This document shows positions 1 through 5,436 of a stretch of 5,436 bases of DNA, in pieces. The notes beneath the pieces are model-generated. The model did no database searches. It saw only the letters and a program-made list of their open reading frames with translations, and was not told the DNA's origin. Position numbers and translations under genes: made by a program. This stretch comes from Planctomycetota bacterium (lineage in GTDB: Bacteria > Planctomycetota > Brocadiia > SM23-32): positions 1 to 5,436 of the forward strand of contig JAGXLK010000217.1 in the NCBI GenBank assembly GCA_018334735.1, given 5' to 3'. Every line of letters starts with the position of its first letter. The first letter of the stretch is position 1.

Positions 1-423
1 AGAGGGATCGATTCTTGTTTTCGATGGGCCGAGAGCGAGAGAAAAGCCGAACAATCTGTGGCTTCTGTTCAGCCGGACGGTGGAGGGGTGTCGAGAAAAG
101 AAAATAGCAGAGATGCCACGGGCGCTACACGACCGCTTTATATCATTATCCGCCGATTCGGCAATGTAGAGTCGCAAGCTGTTAAAGCGGAGAGCACCTT
201 GTGCAGGATGCTGAGATCTTCCGATTCAGCCAGAGCTCGCCAGCAATATGTTGCTGAGGTGCACCGTTTTCTCCGCCGATATCCTGGCAATTCAGCAGGA
301 CATAGCGAACTGCAAAAATTGCAGAGCGTAGATAGCAGCGGTACCGATACGGGAGGCAAAAGTGCAGGTGGGAGTAGTGGAGCACTTGTGACTCTCACCG
401 AACAGATATCGAAAACACAGGAT
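1..423 (+). other. N-terminal lead-in region: polar, basic, partly helical (residues 1-141)
   Basis: This is coding sequence without a domain I can name. Residues 1-45 are rich in Glu, Arg, Ser and Gly and look disordered. A short hydrophobic stretch, PLYIIIRRFG (45-54), is too short to be a membrane span. Residues 61-108 look helical and contain FLRRYPGNSAG (90-100). That string resembles the helix-B end and loop of a TolA-binding/TPR_6-type repeat, where R-x-Y-P-x-x-x-x-A is common. It may therefore be a degenerate TPR ahead of the main array. Residues 110-130 are a Ser/Gly-rich linker (SSGTDTGGKSAGGSSG). The true N-terminus and any signal peptide must lie upstream. Confidence 0.5.
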
Positions 424-3400
424 AAAAGTGCCAGAAGGAAGCTCAGTTATGCGCGGGCAAAAGAGCTTTTTGAAAAAGGTCAGTATTACGAGGCACTCCG
501 AGGGCTGACTTCGTTTCCGGCCGAAGATACAGCGGCTGCCATCCTCCGGGCGCGATGTAACTGGAAAGTTCTCGATTACGAGAAAGCGTTCGCGCATCTG
601 AATGTAGTGCGGGACAATTCAGATTATGGAAAGGATACCAGACGTACGCCCCCGATGGTTCTGCTGCTGAGCATGGCCCAGTATCAGACGAGTCAGGAGA
701 AATATCCCGAGGCATTTGAATTGCTGGATGAGGCGCGCAAATTGCAGGGGGATGCTCTTACGAAAGCACAAAGCACTCGGTTACAGATCGCGCGAACCGA
801 TGTGTTAATTGCTCAGGGTGATATCAACAGCGCTTTGCCTCTGATCAAAGATATTCAAGCCGACAATGTCAACCAAAGCCCGTACTGGATTGGCGAAGTA
901 CAGCTGGGGAAGATAGATTACGTCAGAGAACGCTATAACGAAGCTCTGAAGCGGTTTAAAGAGGTCGCTAAGTTGCTCGATCCTCAGGCTTCACCGAGAG
1001 CGTTATTCTGGATTGGTAAAACTCAGCTTGCGCTTGAGAATACCGATAAAGCGATCAGCGCGTTCCGAGAACTGTGGGAAAATTACGGCGAAGACGATCT
1101 GATTATCCAGGCAATTTACCTGATTGGGCGCACTTACCGTCAGGGAGGACGTTTTGTCGATGCCATACACCTTTTTGAATCTGTCGGTGTTATGCGGGCT
1201 TCCGCGCGCGATAAGGTCGTCCCGGGAGAGGATGTGGTAATAAAAGTCGAAGATCCAGATTATGCGGTCGGCACAGGTAAGACTTTCATGATGGTTAATG
1301 TGACGACAACAAGTGGAGATTCCGAGCAAGTCCGCGTGGAGATGAATCCCATAAGCCAGGCCCTTTTCGTCGGATCCGTTAAGACAAAACTCGGCAAACC
1401 AGCTCCGGATAGCGGTTTGCTCGAACTGCGAGGAGACGATGTTGTCAAGGTCCGATACATGGATCGATACGGCGAAATGACAATCAAATACGGAGGCGCG
1501 GAAGTAAAAATGGATCGGACAGCTACGCGTCATGCGAAAGCGGGTTTGAATTTGAGCCGTGATCCGGGGACCAGCTTGCTATCAGAGGGAAGAGTTAAGA
1601 ATCTGGAGCTTCTTACCGATGGTAACCGTGCGAAAGCGGCTACGGGTTATCTGGATGGGAAGAAGCATAAGAGTTTCGCAGTCGGCACTCGTTTCTTACG
1701 CGCCCGGCTGGTTGAAAATGTCAGAGTTTTCTTCACCGATCAGCGCCCATCAGCTTTCGAAATACAGGTTCTGGAGCCGAAGATGCGGGAGACGGGTGAA
1801 GAACAGTGGATTACACGGGAAAAGGTGACGAACCTAAAAGAAGCTGGATGGCAGGATTTCCCCATCCCTCCTTCCGAAACCACGGCTGTGCGGGTAAAGG
1901 TGACGGGTAATGGAAAACGCGGATGGTATAAGGTGAACGAGTTACAGGTTCTGGAAGGTTCAGCCAAACTTGCCTGGAGTAGTGCCGATATTGAGGTAGG
2001 GAAAGCCGAAATGAAAGAGTTTGACTTGTTGGTCGTTGACACCGGAGAAATCGAGATCAGTTCAACCGGTTTCAAAGAGGAAGACGAGGAGGAAGAAGAA
2101 GGCTGGCAGCCTCTGGCTCAGGAAGAAGAGGAAGAAGAAGAAAAACACGCGCTGGACATCGATGTTGCCCGCCGCAGACCCGGTATTATTACGCCCGGTA
2201 ATCCGGTGTACGTGCGGCTATCCGATAAAGACCTTGATGTCAAAGATACGCGTGATCGCGTAGTGGTAAAAGCTTTTGTCGGCGGCGAAGCGGCCGGAGG
2301 AGAAGCGGTTCGGATGGATTCGTGCAAAGTCGTTCTTAACGAAGTAGAACCCTTCTCCGGGAAATTTCAGGGGCTGTTTCGGACGGCACCTTCGTGGCCG
2401 ACGGCGTCGGCGTCGGATACTGCTGAAGGCTTTTCACCTGACGGTGCGATAGACGGGGATGATTCTCCGAAATCAGCGTGGCAGGGAAAACCAGATGGCA
2501 TGCCGGGGAAATGGATAGAGGTCGATCTTAAGGACCTTTACGATATAAAAGAAATACATTGGAGTCGCGGAAAAGGAGCTCAGAACAACGTGATAAACGA
2601 TGGTTCGATTACGATCCGTGGGGGACAGGAGTTCCGGGAGATTCCGATCGAGGGGAACCAGCAGGCCAATGACAACGTTGTGAAACTCACTTCGCCCGTC
2701 CGTGGCCGCTATGTCCGAATTACGGCCAATGTTTACGATGGTGATGCGCCGGCGATTTCTCATATTAAAATCGTCGATGCAGGCGGAAATACGCTTGTCC
2801 CGGCAAAAGTGACACCTGAAGAAATGCGCGGAAATCAGGTGTTGGAGCTTAACGTTGGGGATAGCGTCAAAGTTGAGTATGTGGATGAAGAAAATATGGA
2901 ACCGGGCGATCCTATGACCCGGAAAAGCAACGAGTTAACCGTTGAATATGACACCGCAGAAGTTAAGGTGGCCTTTGCAAAATTGGACGAATATGGTCAC
3001 GTCGAAGAGGCACGCGAAACGAAAAGAATCGATACAGGCGATCAGTTTCAAGTTTTGATCCAGGATGTCGATGAGGATAAAAGCGACGAAATTCAGTCGG
3101 TCAAGGTGCAAATCGGATGTGAAAGCGGTGACTCGATGGAACGGATTGCGAAGGAAACGGAGGGGGATTCGGGGACCTTTATGGTCGATGTTCGCACGGA
3201 TGACGATCCTGCCGCAAAAGATAAACCGCGCGTTCTCTATGTGCGTGACGGTCATGCCGTTTGGGCCAATTATGTGGATAAAACGAATATGGATCCCGGC
3301 CATACCGTAACACGCACAGCCCTGGTGTTTGAGGCACAATCCACCAGCGGAGGCTTCAATCCGCCGGAAACTTACGTTTTAGGTTCGCCGGATTTTGTTA

Positions 3401-5436
3401 AGGAAGCCCTGGAGAAAGAAGTTGCCAGCCGGGAAGCTCAGAAAGGGCCTACCCTTGATTTTGAATTGGAAGACCCCGACTCAGCCGTTTCCCCTTACCA
3501 GAGGGTACCTTTCTATGTCGGGTCTCGTAATTCCCAGGCTCGGCGGATCCTCAGCGGGGCTGTGCAGGATATAGATGGCACTCTTGCGGCCAGTGTTGAG
3601 ATGACCAAAGACAAAGCTGCAACGCCGCCATGGCCGAACACAAGAGTCGCGCTTGGCCAGCGGCTTTTCAGCGATGAGGACTTAAAAGAATGGATTCAGA
3701 AAGTGCGGAGATCCGAGGGTGAAGACAAAGAAGAGCTTCTGGCGGGGATCCCCATGCCGGTACTCGGCGATGACGTTGTGTTCATTCAGTATGTCGATAG
3801 AATTGGCGCTACCTCTGCGCACGTTGCCACAGAAACGTTCAGGCATCAGGAACTGGCCGAATTTGTTGAAGAGAAAGAGATGGAAATCCCCGAGTCGAGC
3901 GGCGATAAGTTTCTGGAAATGGGGCCTGTCGTCCGCCTTGTCGACCCTGAGACGGCTATACTTCGTCAGAAACAAGAGCGTGAAGAAGTTTACAACCGTC
4001 TGATGGGCCAGAGACGTGTTCTTTACCAGGACATGCTCAGTTTTCTGCAGGATCGTCGTGCCGATCTTTCCCGTCGCCTCGAACTTGCCAGGGAAGAGCG
4101 GCGTGCTAAAGGCAAGACCGAAGGCGAAGACGCTGGTGCGGAGCAACCCGGTATAGAGGAAACGGCACCAGAAACGGCGGGGGCTAGTGTGATGGCCACC
4201 TCAGGAGAACTCTCCGAAACCACAGTTCTGACGGATGTAGAACTTCTGCAGCAGCGTCTGGCAGATATTACCCTCGATGCGAAAGCGGTGGAGAAAAAAG
4301 TAGCCTATTATCGACAGTTTGAAATTCCAGACGGTGAAATCCAACCGTCTCAAGAATCAGGTTCAGGTGCTGGAGAGGGACTGGAAGAAGAGGAAGGACC
4401 AGTTTATCTGCAGAAAATTATCCCCGGTTATCCAATCCGTGTTTGGGTTACAGATCCAGCTCTGCAACAACAGGGAAATTGCACTGTTGTGGCCCGCTCT
4501 TTCTTGCACGGGTTGCGGGGAAGAAAAGAATACGTAGCGAGGTCGCGTCAGGTGGAAAATCGCCAGAGCGGTGAAACGATGGAAGTGCTGGAAGTCATAA
4601 TACCGACCGCCCTGAAAGCGAGCGGAGAAGAACTGCCGGTGTCGTGGGGCGGGACCGTCCATTTAAGTTATGAAGACCCCAAACAAGAACGCCCGAAGAA
4701 TCAACTCCGGCAATCGTTCGTTACATTTGCGTCGAACGGAGAACTCAATATCACGCAAAAGAATTTCGTCGATCCTCCGGAAACCCTCCGCGTCGGAGAA
4801 ACGGTCCATCTCGTTGTGCGAGATCTTGATCGGGATACGACGTTCGAGAAAGATAGCGTTCTTGTTGAGGCAAAAAGCAGTGAGGGCGATTCGGTTATGA
4901 CGACTCTTGAAGAAACGGCCAGGCGTTCAGGCGAGTTCCGGGGCCAGATTGAGACGGAGCCAGGTGATGCGAATCCGAACGATGCGGTTCTGCAATGTTC
5001 TTATGGAGGGAGCCTGAGCGTTGATTACAAGGATTATATCAACCTCGGCCGGGAATCCGCTCCGGAGAAACCCGAGAGGCGAAAAGCCAGCCTTGCGGAG
5101 GAAGCCGAAGAAGAGCAGAAAACCTGCGTGACGGTTTCGGTGGAGAAAACCGACCGTGGCCTGCGAAAAGTCCGGGCCAGGGCTTCGCTGCTGCCGGGGT
5201 CGGACGGAGAAGTGAAACTGTTTGCCCGAAATCTCAAACGCGGTCGGCTCGAGAAAGAGACACTGTTCAACTCGGGTTATGCCCACTACATGCTCGGGAA
5301 GAATTTTGCGAAACTCGGTTCCATGAATAGAGCCAACGAGGTCTTTTCACGCGCCCAGGACAACTTCGAGGAACTTATCCGACGGTATCCCTCTCATGAT
5401 GAGGTGGCGCACGCAACGTTCTACCTTGGAAATATC
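1..5436 (+). CDS. Giant multidomain TPR / Ig-like / discoidin protein, partial at both ends
   Basis: Frame +1 is open for all 1812 codons and begins and ends in phase with the window, so both termini of the gene lie outside. No plausible start is visible inside: the first in-frame ATG is codon 70 (base 208), which lacks a convincing ribosome binding site and is not followed by a signal peptide. The order of modules is TPR array, Ig-like repeat, discoidin-like domain, acidic linker, Ig-like repeat interrupted by an F5/8 type C domain, two Ig-like repeats, a charged helical section, two Ig-like repeats, and a second TPR region. The composition is strongly charged (Glu, Asp, Lys, Arg) with only eight Cys (residues 6, 68, 186, 775, 1040, 1494, 1666, 1709), so disulfides cannot be a main stabiliser. 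I see no catalytic motif and no transmembrane segment. Known biology of these domains points to the periplasm, envelope or cell surface, with a scaffold or ligand-binding role; that is inference. The exact family is not recognised, so no symbol is given. Confidence 0.95.
424..1200 (+). repeat. TPR array, about seven repeats (residues 142-400)
   Basis: Seven successive helix-turn-helix units of about 30-36 residues fit the tetratricopeptide pattern (small residue at position 8, G/A-x-Y/F near 11, A near 20, A/P near 32). Approximate units are 147-176, 178-211, 217-250, 258-288, 293-327, 331-364 and 367-398. The clearest are YARAKELFEKGQYYEALRGL (150-169), ALFWIGKTQLALENTDKAIS (334-353) and YLIGRTYRQGGRFVDAIHLF (373-392). 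TPR superhelices bind peptides or protein partners and carry no catalysis of their own. The last unit runs almost directly into the first Ig-like repeat, with only about seven residues between, which suggests a rigid joint. The repeats are divergent from one another, as expected for an old array rather than a recent DNA duplication. Confidence 0.87.
1207..1500 (+). repeat. Ig-like beta repeat R1 (residues 403-500)
   Basis: The unit opens with VVPGEDVVIKVEDPD (406-420): a P-G turn, alternating hydrophobic strand residues and a D-x-D loop. It continues with the turn SGDSEQVRVEM (438-448) and the F-x-G strand ALFVGSVKT (454-462), and closes with GDDVVKVRYMDRYGE (478-492). The same order of signatures recurs in R2, R3 and R6. 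Such repeats occur as stalk or spacer units in large bacterial surface proteins. The Asp-rich loop after the first strand could bind calcium, which is inference. No catalytic residues are evident. The GTGKT string inside it is not a P-loop. Confidence 0.7.
1573..1959 (+). other. Divergent galactose-binding / discoidin-like domain 1 (residues 525-653)
   Basis: This looks like a beta-sandwich of F5/8 type C character but is much weaker than the domain at residues 801-927. Supporting signs are LELLTDGNRAKAATGYLDG (535-553), which fits the family's opening 'L-x-D-G-x' segment; ENVRVFFTDQRPSAFEIQVL (572-591), matching the typical central strand pair in which a metric of the ligand site is usually described as F-x-I-x-V; and the closing AVRVKVTGNGKRGWYKVNEL (629-648), matching the typical 'V-R-V ... 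x-x-E-L-x-V' last strands. The length of about 125 residues is right for the family. Known members bind glycans or phospholipids. It follows R1 after a linker of about 25 residues and precedes an acidic linker. An unrelated beta-sandwich remains possible. Confidence 0.55.
1960..2181 (+). other. Interdomain segment with poly-Glu tracts (residues 654-727)
   Basis: The segment starts with a possible beta pair, FDLLVVDTGEIEISSTGF (674-691). It then becomes strongly acidic: EEDEEEEE (693-700), a short break containing W702, and a run of seven Glu (708-714). It ends with the basic RRRPG (724-728) that leads into Ig-like repeat R2. The acidic part is most likely disordered and extended. It may serve as a flexible hinge between the first discoidin-like domain and the next Ig repeat, or as a cation-binding stretch; both are inference. 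Confidence 0.6.
2077..2145 (+). repeat. Purine-only GAA/GAG-rich tracts coding poly-Glu
   Basis: Two nearly pure GAA/GAG codon runs (2077-2100, with one GAC codon, and 2122-2142) flank a seven-codon spacer starting with ggctgg. They encode eight acidic residues and seven Glu respectively. Tri-nucleotide purine runs of this type can gain or lose codons by replication slippage without breaking the frame, so tract length may vary between strains. Confidence 0.7.
2182..2400 (+). repeat. Ig-like repeat R2, N-terminal half (residues 728-800)
   Basis: The unit opens with IITPGNPVYVRLSDKDLD (729-746), the same P-G turn, alternating strand and Asp-rich loop as R1. It then has a second strand, RVVVKAFVGG (753-762), where the other repeats also carry a strand, and FSGKFQGLFRTAPS (785-798), equivalent to the S-G-x-F-x-G strand of R6. 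The expected closing G-D-x-V strand does not follow here. It appears only after the F5/8 type C domain, at residues 947-965, so this looks like the first half of a split repeat. Confidence 0.7.
2401..2781 (+). other. F5/8 type C (discoidin) domain 2 (residues 801-927)
   Basis: This is the most clearly recognisable beta domain in the window. The family's opening signature is present as GAIDGDDSPKSAW (815-827), followed by GKWIEVDLKDLYDIKEIHWS (836-855), matching the canonical 'W-I-x-V-D-L-x-x-x-Y-x-I' strands. It closes with GRYVRITANV (902-911) and AISHIKIVD (918-926), matching 'R-Y-V-R-I ... A-I-S-E-I-x-x'. The length of about 125 residues is normal. Members are jelly-roll sandwiches that bind glycans, often galactose-type, or membrane lipids at the loops; the ligand here cannot be read from sequence. 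It has no Cys, so the disulfide common in eukaryotic members is absent, as in many bacterial ones. It sits between the two halves of Ig-like repeat R2. Confidence 0.85.
2782..2955 (+). repeat. Ig-like repeat R2, C-terminal half (residues 928-985)
   Basis: The segment restores the signatures missing before the discoidin domain: VLELNVGDSVKVEYVDEEN (947-965) is the closing strand pair that R1 has at 473-488 and R3 at 1079-1096. It continues with MEPGDPMTR (966-974), a tail almost duplicated after R3 (MDPGHTVTR, 1097-1105). Residues 931-945 are a short polar stretch. Together with residues 728-800 it makes one Ig-like unit of ordinary size. Confidence 0.65.
3013..3348 (+). repeat. Ig-like beta repeat R3 (residues 1005-1116)
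   Basis: The opening strand is IDTGDQFQVLIQDVDEDKSD (1010-1029), ending in the most acidic loop of all the repeats (D1022, D1024, E1025, D1026, D1028, E1029 region). SVKVQIGCESGDSMERI (1033-1049) gives the second strand and the S-G-D-S turn. ETEGDSGTFMVDVRT (1052-1066) matches the E-T ... S-G-x-F motif of R6. VLYVRDGHAVWANYVDKTN (1078-1096) is the closing pair, followed by the M-D-P-G tail and the strand TALVFEA (1106-1112). This is one of the two best-preserved copies, together with R6. Calcium binding at the acidic loop is plausible but unproven. Confidence 0.75.
3349..3444 (+). other. Linker with short charged helix (residues 1117-1148)
   Basis: The segment begins with GGFNPPETYVLGSPDF (1117-1132), Gly/Pro-rich and probably extended. 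It is followed by a short charged helix, VKEALEKEVASREAQK (1133-1148). It joins R3 to the divergent repeat R4, and no domain is recognisable. Confidence 0.5.
3445..3810 (+). repeat. Divergent Ig-like repeat R4 with helical insert (residues 1149-1270)
   Basis: The start TLDFELEDPDSAVSPYQRVP (1151-1170) keeps the strand and D-P-D loop but lacks the P-G turn. TLAASVEMT (1194-1202) fits the middle strand. The closing strand is well kept as GDDVVFIQYVDRIG (1256-1269), close to R1's G-D-D-V-V-K-V-R-Y-M-D-R. Between these lies an extra stretch of about 45 residues. Its central part, SDEDLKEWIQKVRRSEGEDK (1224-1243), should form an amphipathic helix. The S-G-D-S turn and the S-G-x-F motif are not recognisable. 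I read it as the same fold modified by an insertion, with less certainty than for R1, R3 and R6. Confidence 0.5.
3946..4320 (+). other. Charged helical / coiled-coil section with spacer (residues 1316-1440)
   Basis: Two helical stretches frame a low-complexity spacer. The first, about 1318-1368, is long and highly charged (for example LRQKQEREEVYNRLMGQRRV, 1321-1340, and LSRRLELAREERRAKG, 1356-1371), with hydrophobics at roughly three- and four-residue intervals. The spacer, about 1371-1410, is rich in Gly, Glu, Ala, Thr and Ser and looks disordered. The second helix, about 1411-1440, contains VELLQQRLADITLDAKAVEK (1413-1432). The arrangement suits an antiparallel coiled-coil hairpin, or two helices making oligomer contacts. 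It lies between Ig-like repeats R4 and R5. No known domain family is recognised; the helix assignment is by eye. Confidence 0.6.
4405..4725 (+). repeat. Ig-like beta repeat R5 (residues 1469-1575)
   Basis: The unit opens with KIIPGYPIRVWVTDPAL (1472-1488), the same P-G turn plus alternating strand and D-P loop as R1. Next is CTVVARSFLHG (1494-1504) as the second strand. METVxxVIIPT-type residues in TMEVLEVIIPTALKASGEEL (1526-1545) occupy the place of the S-G-x-F strand. SWGGTVHLSYEDP (1548-1560) is the closing strand, with Gly-Gly-Thr in place of the usual Gly-Asp. The following QSFVTFASNGELNIT (1571-1585) bridges to R6. The acidic loop is reduced to a single Asp here, so metal binding is less likely than in R3. 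Confidence 0.6.
4747..5046 (+). repeat. Ig-like beta repeat R6 (residues 1583-1682)
   Basis: This is the best example of the repeat. It opens with LRVGETVHLVVRDLDRD (1596-1612); then DSVLVEAKSSEGDSVMTTLE (1618-1637) gives the second strand and the S-x-G-D-S turn. EETARRSGEFRGQIETEPGD (1637-1656) is the E-T ... S-G-x-F-x-G strand, and LSVDYKDYINLG (1672-1683) is the closing strand ending in Y-x-D. The pattern V-x-V-x-D-x-D, then S-x-x-G-D-S, then E-T-x-x-x-S-G-x-F-x-G, is common in long bacterial surface and adhesin-like proteins. It is the last beta repeat before the second TPR region. Confidence 0.75.
5047..5247 (+). other. Charged linker and short beta segment (residues 1683-1749)
   Basis: Residues 1685-1707 are a Glu/Lys/Arg-rich linker that includes ASLAEEAEEEQK (1696-1707). 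Residues 1709-1745 then alternate hydrophobic and polar residues (CVTVSVEKTD, 1709-1718; KVRARASLLPGSDGEVKLFA, 1723-1742), which suggests a few beta strands, perhaps the remnant of another beta module. No family is recognised. It connects the last Ig-like repeat to the C-terminal TPR region. Confidence 0.45.
5248..5436 (+). repeat. Start of a second TPR region, running off the window (residues 1750-1812)
   Basis: The region is helical and resembles the TolA-binding/BamD style of TPR. FNSGYAHYMLGKNFAKLGSM (1756-1775) carries the G/A-x-x-x-Y/L-x-x-G-x-x pattern of a first helix. NRANEVFSRAQDNFEELIRR (1776-1795) follows as the second helix. YPSHDEVAHATFYLGNI (1796-1812) is the typical Y-P-x-x-x-x-x-x-A-x-x-x-L-G transition into the next repeat, where the window ends. 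The first unit is longer than a standard TPR. More repeats are expected downstream. With the array at 142-400, it places TPR blocks on both sides of the beta-rich centre. Confidence 0.7.

Noticed and set aside
208..210. First in-frame ATG (codon 70) as the possible gene start
   Set aside because: The frame stays open upstream to base 1, no strong ribosome binding site precedes it, and no signal peptide follows although the domain types imply export.
1270..1284. GTGKT string resembling a Walker A nucleotide-binding loop
   Set aside because: The glycine required four residues before G-K-T is Tyr421, there is no Walker B context, and the string lies in a beta-rich Ig-like repeat.
1003..1533. 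A 176-codon open frame on the minus strand
   Set aside because: It lies fully antisense to the 1812-codon frame. Its translation shows no recognisable domain, while the plus-strand frame gives clear TPR and Ig-like patterns here.
1559..1828. Plus-strand short open frames in other phases (also 2021-2263, 3065-3310, 3719-4003, 4319-4537, 4670-4900)
   Set aside because: All lie inside the main frame in another phase, give basic low-information translations and no domain.
3682..4146. A 154-codon open frame on the minus strand
   Set aside because: It is antisense to the R4/helical section of the main frame and has no recognisable domain. The main frame is continuous and domain-bearing on both sides.
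1533..4288. The 11-mer tgcgaaagcgg at 1533, 1629 and 4278
   Set aside because: It encodes Ala-Lys-Ala in unrelated contexts and is too short and widely spaced to be a meaningful DNA repeat.
4927..5286. A 119-codon minus-strand open frame, with another overlapping it
   Set aside because: Both are antisense shadows of R6 and the following linker, and two overlapping frames here reflect biased codon composition of the true gene.
1..5436. tRNA, rRNA, CRISPR, insertion sequence, promoter or terminator signals
   Set aside because: I found no regular repeat-spacer array, no terminal inverted repeats, and no hairpin-plus-T-run that would outweigh the continuous coding frame.

Overview
The whole window is the interior of one very large protein-coding gene. 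Frame +1 (codons starting at base 1) is open from base 1 to base 5436 without a stop, giving 1812 consecutive codons. Neither the start nor the stop codon is inside the window. No RNA gene, mobile element, CRISPR array, promoter or terminator is supportable, and there is no intergenic DNA. Residue numbers in this annotation count from base 1 of the window and are not true protein positions.

The translation reads as a modular envelope or extracellular protein. From N to C it has: a polar, basic lead-in (about residues 1-141); seven TPR-like helical hairpins (142-400); an Ig-like beta repeat (R1, 403-500); a weak galactose-binding/discoidin-like domain (525-653); an acidic poly-Glu linker (654-727); a second Ig-like repeat (R2) that appears split by a recognisable F5/8 type C (discoidin) domain (801-927) and resumes at 928-985; a third Ig-like repeat (R3, 1005-1116); a divergent fourth with a helical insert (R4, 1149-1270); two charged helical segments separated by an Ala/Glu/Thr/Gly-rich spacer (1316-1440); two more Ig-like repeats (R5, 1469-1575; R6, 1583-1682); a short charged/beta segment; and a second TPR-type region (1750-1812) that runs off the 3' end.

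The Ig-like repeats share a recurring grammar: an opening [IV]-x-P-G or V-G-[DE] turn, alternating V-x-V-x-V ending in an Asp-rich D-x-D loop, an S-x-G-D-S turn, S-G-x-F-x-G, and a closing G-D-x-V-x-V-x-Y-x-D strand. This pattern is familiar from large bacterial surface proteins.

The organism is probably a bacterium with balanced GC content. Giant TPR/Ig/discoidin proteins of this kind are typical of the PVC group (Planctomycetota, Lentisphaerota, Kiritimatiellota and relatives) and of some uncultured candidate phyla. That assignment is inference from architecture only. No enzymatic motif was found. The likeliest role is a scaffold or binding protein of the cell envelope: TPR blocks near both ends would bind protein partners, and the beta domains in between would bind glycans or act as spacers. 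The function is unproven.
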